DNA from: DAOUGC01 sp034429695
GTDB lineage: Bacteria; Chloroflexota; Anaerolineae; Anaerolineales; Anaerolineaceae
Length of the DNA stretch: 17,778 bases
Direction of reading: 5' to 3'
NCBI GenBank assembly: GCA_034429695.1
Contig: DAOUGC010000095.1
Span: forward strand, 1-17,778
Part shown: positions 14,263 to 17,778 of the stretch, one piece after another
Numbering within the stretch: position 1 is the first letter of the stretch
Layout: each line of letters begins with the position of its first letter
Notes under the pieces: model-generated
The model's input: the letters and a program-made list of their open reading frames with translations, nothing else
What the model was told of the DNA's origin: nothing
Database searches by the model: none
Position numbers and translations under genes: made by a program

Positions 14263-17200
14263 CTAAACCCGCTCAGTCTTTCTGGCTGCCAGGCGCCACG
14301 GAGATTGATTTTCAAGCGCAACGGGCATCAATCGCACTGCAAAGTGGGTGATCTCCGGCTTCAGATGATATTGATCAAGCGGGCGCGGACCGCAACTGTT
14401 GCTGCCCAGCCCGTGGAAGGCATGATCAACATGGAAAATGGTATTCCCACCCGGACGCAACTCATGCGTATGTTTTGCCAGCGTTAGTTCCTGGTCGGTA
14501 AACGGCAAAGCGCTCATTTGCATGGGCACATCACCCACAGCCAGCAATCCAACTCCGCGCGCATCGGTGACTGCCGCCCAGCGCACATCGGCTTTGCTGC
14601 CGTGCTCCTGCGGAAGGATATAAGGCACGTACTGATCCCACACCGAACCGCCGTAAACGCCGATCAAGGCGCTATCCTTGCGGTCTGCGTAGCTTTCGTG
14701 TGGTCCCCGCCCGTACCATGTAAAGCGATTGTATTCCGCCGGCAGGCTCATTTCCAGCCCAATGCGCGGCAAAACCGGCAGGTTGGGGTCTGGCATCACC
14801 GTGACATCCATTAATACCTCGCCATTACCGGCGATCTGGTATTCAATAACGGTGGCGGCAGCCATGCATAGCGCAGCAGCGCCCAGTTGACTGTTCACTC
14901 TGATCCGCACGCAGTGTTTTCCGGGGATCACTTCCACACTGCGAACCTGGCGCTGCAACCGGTCCAATCCGGCGGCGTACCATTCGGTTTGGATCTGGAT
15001 GTCATTATCAATCGGTGCCCGCCATAATGTGACCGATGGACCGCTTTCCAGTAACGCCTTCCCCTGATGGGTCCAGTCAACGATGGTTCCAGCGCGCCGA
15101 TCTAAACTGATGTTCCAGTCCGTTCCTGTAACCGTAATGAGATCTTCATCCTCACACAACTCAACCGGTGCGAGTTCTGTCAGGGAAATAACCCTGGCTG
15201 ATGGGATATCAACCGGTAACGCCAGTTGAGCACTGGCCACTTCAAACCCTTTTCTCGCCCAGCTTGCGTCTTTGCGCAGCGAGAAACTGAAATTCAACCA
15301 GAATTCATCCCCCGGTTGGGCAATGGCTGCCAGGTTTTGGAAGACATCGCTTTCCATCAGTGCATCCAGGCGCAATTGCAGGCTTTCTCCAGCTCGAACC
15401 TTTAAGATGGGAAGCGTGTCCTCAACCAGCGTCTCCCCGTTGCGCTGCAAACGCCAGTAGCCATCAAGGTGCTCAAGGGAAAGAAATCCGTAGCGGTTCG
15501 TCACGCGAATCATGCCGCGTTCCACGTCCACATTTTCAACCAGAACCGGTTCGAGATTTTTCTTGTATTCAATCAAGCCCGTGTGCGGTGTGCGGTCAGG
15601 GAAGGTCAGGCCATCAATGCAAAAATTATTATCATTTGGCTCATCACCAAAGTCGCCGCCGTATGCCATCCATTCCACGCCATCTTCAGTGAACAGGCGG
15701 ATCCCATGATCAGCCCATTCCCACACACAACCGCCCACCAATCGCGGGTACGCACGGATGGCGTCCCAGTATTCACGCAGGTTGCCAGGTCCGTTGCCCA
15801 TGGCATGTGCGTACTCGCACAGGAAGAACGGCCGGGGGTCCTTGCCATCATTCTCACCTTCTTTGATCACATCAGCCACGCTGGTATACATCTGACTGAC
15901 CACGTCCACCACCGGCGCGTACCCGGCGCCCTCATAATGGATCAGGCGGCTGTCATCCACTGAGCGGATCCACTCAGCCATGGCATCATGGTTCTGCCCG
16001 TAGCCTGATTCGTTGCCGAGGGACCAGAAAATGATTGACGGGTGATTGCGATCACGCTTGACCATGCGCTCAGCACGCTCAACATAGGCTGCACGCCACT
16101 CATCGGATGAAGACAGCCGGCTCCAGTCGCCAACCAGGTAGAAACCGTGCGTCTCAATATCGGCTTCGTCCACAACGTAAAGACCGTATTGATCGCACAG
16201 ATCCAGCCAGCGCGGGTCGGGCGGGTAATGCGAGGTGCGCACGGCATTGATGTTATGCTGCTTCATCAATGTGATGTCCTGCACCATGCTTTCCAGCGTC
16301 ACGGCATACCCCAGGTCAGGATGCATTTCATGACGGTTGACACCCTGCAGTTTGATCGCCCTGCCATTGAACAGAAGCACGCCGTCCTGCACATCAATCC
16401 GGCGAAAACCAATGGAGAAGGGGATGACTTCCTGCACCTGCCGGTTGGCGTCTTCAATCGTAATCAGCAGGCGGTACAGAGCAGGTTGTTCCGCTGACCA
16501 TTTGACGGGGTCAATAATATGATGCACCCCTGTAATGACCGCCTCCGCATCAGGCGCCATCGCTTCCATGGCATCAATGGTCCACTGCAATACCGGTTTT
16601 CCGGCAGGGTCAAGTAAATCACAGGTTGCCCGCCACCCGCTTTGGGCGGTGGATGAGCGGTTGGCAAAGGTCAGTTCCCAGTGCAGCAACCCATTCTCAT
16701 AATTATCGTCCAACCCGGCTTTGAAAAAGGCATCCTGCAAATGAAGCGGCGAACGGGAAATCAGGTAAACATCACGGAAAATGCCGCTCATCCGCCAGAA
16801 ATCCTGATCCTCAAGATAACTTCCGTCGCTCCACTGCAAAACCTGCACAACCAGGGTATTAACACCTTCATGAATACACGAACTGACATCAAACTCGGAA
16901 GGGTTGTGGCTGCCCTTGGAGAAACCCACCATCTGACCATTCACCCACACATAAAATGCCGAAGATACTCCTTCAAACATCAGATGGGTTTTTCGGGTCA
17001 TCCAGTCCGCCGGGACCACAAACCCAGTCCGGTACAGACCGATGGGGTTTTCATCGGGGACAAAGGGCGGGTTGACCGGGATGGGATAACGCACATTGGT
17101 GTAAACCGGTATGCCATACCCGTTCATTTGCCAGTTGGATGGTACTGGCAAATCATCCCAGTTGTCATCATCATAATCAGGGCTTTCAAAACCAGATGGC

Positions 17201-17394
17201 AACTCGCTAACGCCGTGCGGGTGGTAGGAGAATTTCCACGTACCACTCAGCAATTGGTGGAATGGAGAAGCTCCCCTTTCACCGGATAATGCCGAACGCG
17301 GATCAGCATGCGGCATCATCCAGGCATGCGTTGCTTCTCGGTTGCGGTGGAGTAGATTGGGGTTCTCCCAGTCGTTGCGTCGTTCGCCGGTCAT
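14263..17394 (-). CDS. lacZ: Beta-galactosidase, GH2 family (LacZ type)
   Basis: A 1043-residue homolog of E. coli LacZ (1023 residues), hydrolysing terminal beta-galactosides. The domain order fits GH2: sugar-binding jelly roll (about 45-215, with VPSNWQMNGYGIPVYTN), two immunoglobulin-like domains flanking the TIM barrel (about 335-630), and the C-terminal small domain with RFTWYGRGPHESYADRK. The acid/base is E462 in SLGNESGYGQNHDA and the nucleophile E527 in FLCEYAHAMGNG; NRHEMHP, TSHYPPDP and VWEWADHGI are conserved. There is no signal peptide, so it is cytoplasmic. GGAGGG five bases before the ATG at 17394 fixes the start over the open extension upstream. It stands alone with no sugar transporter or regulator next to it. 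True substrate is inferred. Confidence 0.96.
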   Translation of the reverse strand: MTGERRNDWENPNLLHRNREATHAWMMPHADPRSALSGERGASPFHQLLSGTWKFSYHPHGVSELPSGFESPDYDDDNWDDLPVPSNWQMNGYGIPVYTNVRYPIPVNPPFVPDENPIGLYRTGFVVPADWMTRKTHLMFEGVSSAFYVWVNGQMVGFSKGSHNPSEFDVSSCIHEGVNTLVVQVLQWSDGSYLEDQDFWRMSGIFRDVYLISRSPLHLQDAFFKAGLDDNYENGLLHWELTFANRSSTAQSGWRATCDLLDPAGKPVLQWTIDAMEAMAPDAEAVITGVHHIIDPVKWSAEQPALYRLLITIEDANRQVQEVIPFSIGFRRIDVQDGVLLFNGRAIKLQGVNRHEMHPDLGYAVTLESMVQDITLMKQHNINAVRTSHYPPDPRWLDLCDQYGLYVVDEADIETHGFYLVGDWSRLSSSDEWRAAYVERAERMVKRDRNHPSIIFWSLGNESGYGQNHDAMAEWIRSVDDSRLIHYEGAGYAPVVDVVSQMYTSVADVIKEGENDGKDPRPFFLCEYAHAMGNGPGNLREYWDAIRAYPRLVGGCVWEWADHGIRLFTEDGVEWMAYGGDFGDEPNDNNFCIDGLTFPDRTPHTGLIEYKKNLEPVLVENVDVERGMIRVTNRYGFLSLEHLDGYWRLQRNGETLVEDTLPILKVRAGESLQLRLDALMESDVFQNLAAIAQPGDEFWLNFSFSLRKDASWARKGFEVASAQLALPVDIPSARVISLTELAPVELCEDEDLITVTGTDWNISLDRRAGTIVDWTHQGKALLESGPSVTLWRAPIDNDIQIQTEWYAAGLDRLQRQVRSVEVIPGKHCVRIRVNSQLGAAALCMAAATVIEYQIAGNGEVLMDVTVMPDPNLPVLPRIGLEMSLPAEYNRFTWYGRGPHESYADRKDSALIGVYGGSVWDQYVPYILPQEHGSKADVRWAAVTDARGVGLLAVGDVPMQMSALPFTDQELTLAKHTHELRPGGNTIFHVDHAFHGLGSNSCGPRPLDQYHLKPEITHFAVRLMPVALENQSPWRLAARKTERV

Positions 17395-17437
17395 GAAAAC
17401 CCTCCAGTATGTGATGATGGTGGAGTAAAACACTGGA

Positions 17438-17466
17438 ATTATAACCTGCCTTGTTACGAATGGGCA
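17438..17466 (-). promoter_or_regulatory. Candidate lacZ promoter
   Basis: A perfect -10 TATAAT (17438-17443) lies on the minus strand 17 bases from a poor -35, TGCCCA (17461-17466). Transcription would start near 17431 with a leader of about 37 bases carrying GGAGGG. The weak -35 fits a promoter that needs an activator or is regulated through the dyads just upstream. Confidence 0.6.
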
Positions 17467-17514
17467 TTTAAAGCCAATCTGGCTTTTAAACCAAAAAGAG
17501 CCGCCCAATCTGGC
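17467..17514. promoter_or_regulatory. Two related dyads upstream of lacZ (candidate operators)
   Basis: TTTAAAGCCA-ATC-TGGCTTTTAAA (17467-17490) is a near-perfect palindrome touching the -35. A second copy of its core, GCCCAATCTGGC (17503-17514), lies 30 bases further upstream and shares 11 of 12 bases apart from one inserted C. Paired symmetrical sites at a sugar-hydrolase promoter suggest a dimeric repressor or activator. The first could also act as a weak hairpin terminator for tRNA-derived transcripts. Confidence 0.45.
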
Positions 17515-17608
17515 GTCTCATTGGTCATACATCGCCCGTGTGGATGTCGTCCGCGACGGTCATGTCCTTCGCGGCTCCGTCACCTACTACGAAAACCCCG
17601 ATTTAAAC

Positions 17609-17642
17609 GACGAAGAGCCACCTCACGGTGGCTCCCATCGTC
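17609..17642 (-). terminator. Hairpin terminator after tRNA-Glu
   Basis: GAGCCACC (17615-17622) pairs with GGTGGCTC (17627-17634) across TCAC, and GACGA (17609-17613) with TCGTC (17638-17642) extends the stem after small unpaired bases. On the minus strand it lies 22 bases after the mature tRNA end and is followed by a modest T-containing stretch, so termination may be partly dependent on other factors. Confidence 0.6.
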
Positions 17643-17664
17643 CAAATATTTGGCGTATAGCGTG

Positions 17665-17737
17665 TGCCTCCACGGAGATTCGAACTCCGGTTTTAGCCTT
17701 GAAAGGGCTGCGTCCTGGTCCCCTAGACGATGGAGGC
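17665..17737 (-). tRNA. tRNA-Glu (anticodon UUC)
   Basis: The minus strand folds into a complete cloverleaf of 73 bases. The acceptor stem GCCTCCA pairs perfectly with TGGAGGC, discriminator A. The D arm begins GTCTAGG. The anticodon loop CTTTCAA carries TTC (17701-17703 on the plus strand as GAA), reading Glu codons. The T arm is CGGAG-TTCGAAT-CTCCG. CCA is not encoded. The first pair of the anticodon stem is a C-A mismatch, and the other four pair. Confidence 0.96.
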
Positions 17738-17751
17738 TTGCAACGGTTGGT

Positions 17752-17757
17752 ATTATA
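17752..17757 (-). promoter_or_regulatory. -10 box of the tRNA-Glu promoter within a palindrome
   Basis: TATAAT on the minus strand would start transcription near 17745, eight bases before the mature tRNA. The window ends in TGACC on the minus strand, which could complete TTGACC as the -35 with a 16-base spacer if the next base is T. The box is the centre of the 15-base palindrome TTGGTATTATACCAA (17747-17761, odd centre). Confidence 0.7.
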
Positions 17758-17778
17758 CCAAAAGCTGATAAGCGGTCA

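Larger units (their letters stand above)
17429..17634 (+). pseudogene. Coding-like stretch, possible gene remnant
   Basis: The frame is open from 17429 through the window end, partly by chance since it crosses the tRNA. Between about 17495 and 17634 it has coding-like codon use, with C or G at most third positions, and reads HWSYIARVDVVRDGHVLR then GSVTYYENPDLNDEEPPHGG. No proper start codon or ribosome-binding site is visible, and the hairpin at 17609-17642 falls in its end. It lies directly downstream of the tRNA-Glu 3' end, where integrated elements often leave debris. I do not recognise the family. Confidence 0.3.

Noticed and set aside
15469..15963. Open frame of 164 codons antisense to lacZ
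   Set aside because: It lies opposite the intact catalytic region of lacZ and shows no family features; a shadow of the high-quality frame.

Overview
The window looks like chromosomal DNA of a free-living bacterium, most likely a member of the Chloroflexota (class Anaerolineae or a relative). This is inferred from the proteins, not proven. Membrane-anchored proteins with long Thr/Pro-rich 'TPTPT' linkers, a stand-alone large subunit of methylmalonyl-CoA mutase, a membrane-anchored protein with two RodZ-type HTH domains, and a large GH2 beta-galactosidase all fit that group. Base composition is moderate and even. I see no rRNA operon, insertion sequence, CRISPR array or phage module; most genes are housekeeping or metabolic.

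Layout. (1) 1-1703, minus: start of atpG and complete atpA, driven by a near-consensus promoter just upstream of atpA. (2) 1714-3908, minus: methylmalonyl-CoA mutase large subunit and methylmalonyl-CoA epimerase, closed by a hairpin terminator that insulates the atp promoter. (3) 3989-5580, plus: a NapA-like CPA2 Na+/H+ antiporter overlapping by one base a small PII-like protein. (4) 5597-6330, plus: rplI with its own promoter and terminator. (5) 6332-9343, plus: RodZ-like double-HTH membrane protein, then rimO; their terminator lies inside the next, convergent gene. (6) 9220-13226, minus: a tight run of ZIP metal transporter, murJ, TPR-like membrane protein and a CopD-like four-helix membrane protein. 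(7) 13281-13994, plus: a short RsmI-type rRNA methyltransferase with a near-leaderless start. (8) 14263-17394, minus: a large lacZ-type beta-galactosidase behind a promoter with two related dyads upstream. (9) 17665-17737, minus: tRNA-Glu(UUC) with its promoter at the window edge.

How the genes fit together. The mutase and epimerase interconvert (R)-methylmalonyl-CoA and succinyl-CoA with a B12-binding subunit that must be encoded elsewhere. ATP synthase and the Na+/H+ antiporter both concern ion gradients. MurJ and the RodZ-like protein concern wall synthesis and cell shape; L9, RimO and RsmI concern the ribosome. The points most worth a second look are the antiporter/PII-like pair, the terminator embedded in a convergent coding sequence, the cluster of possible leaderless starts, an RBS held in a hairpin loop, and a coding-like remnant between lacZ and tRNA-Glu.
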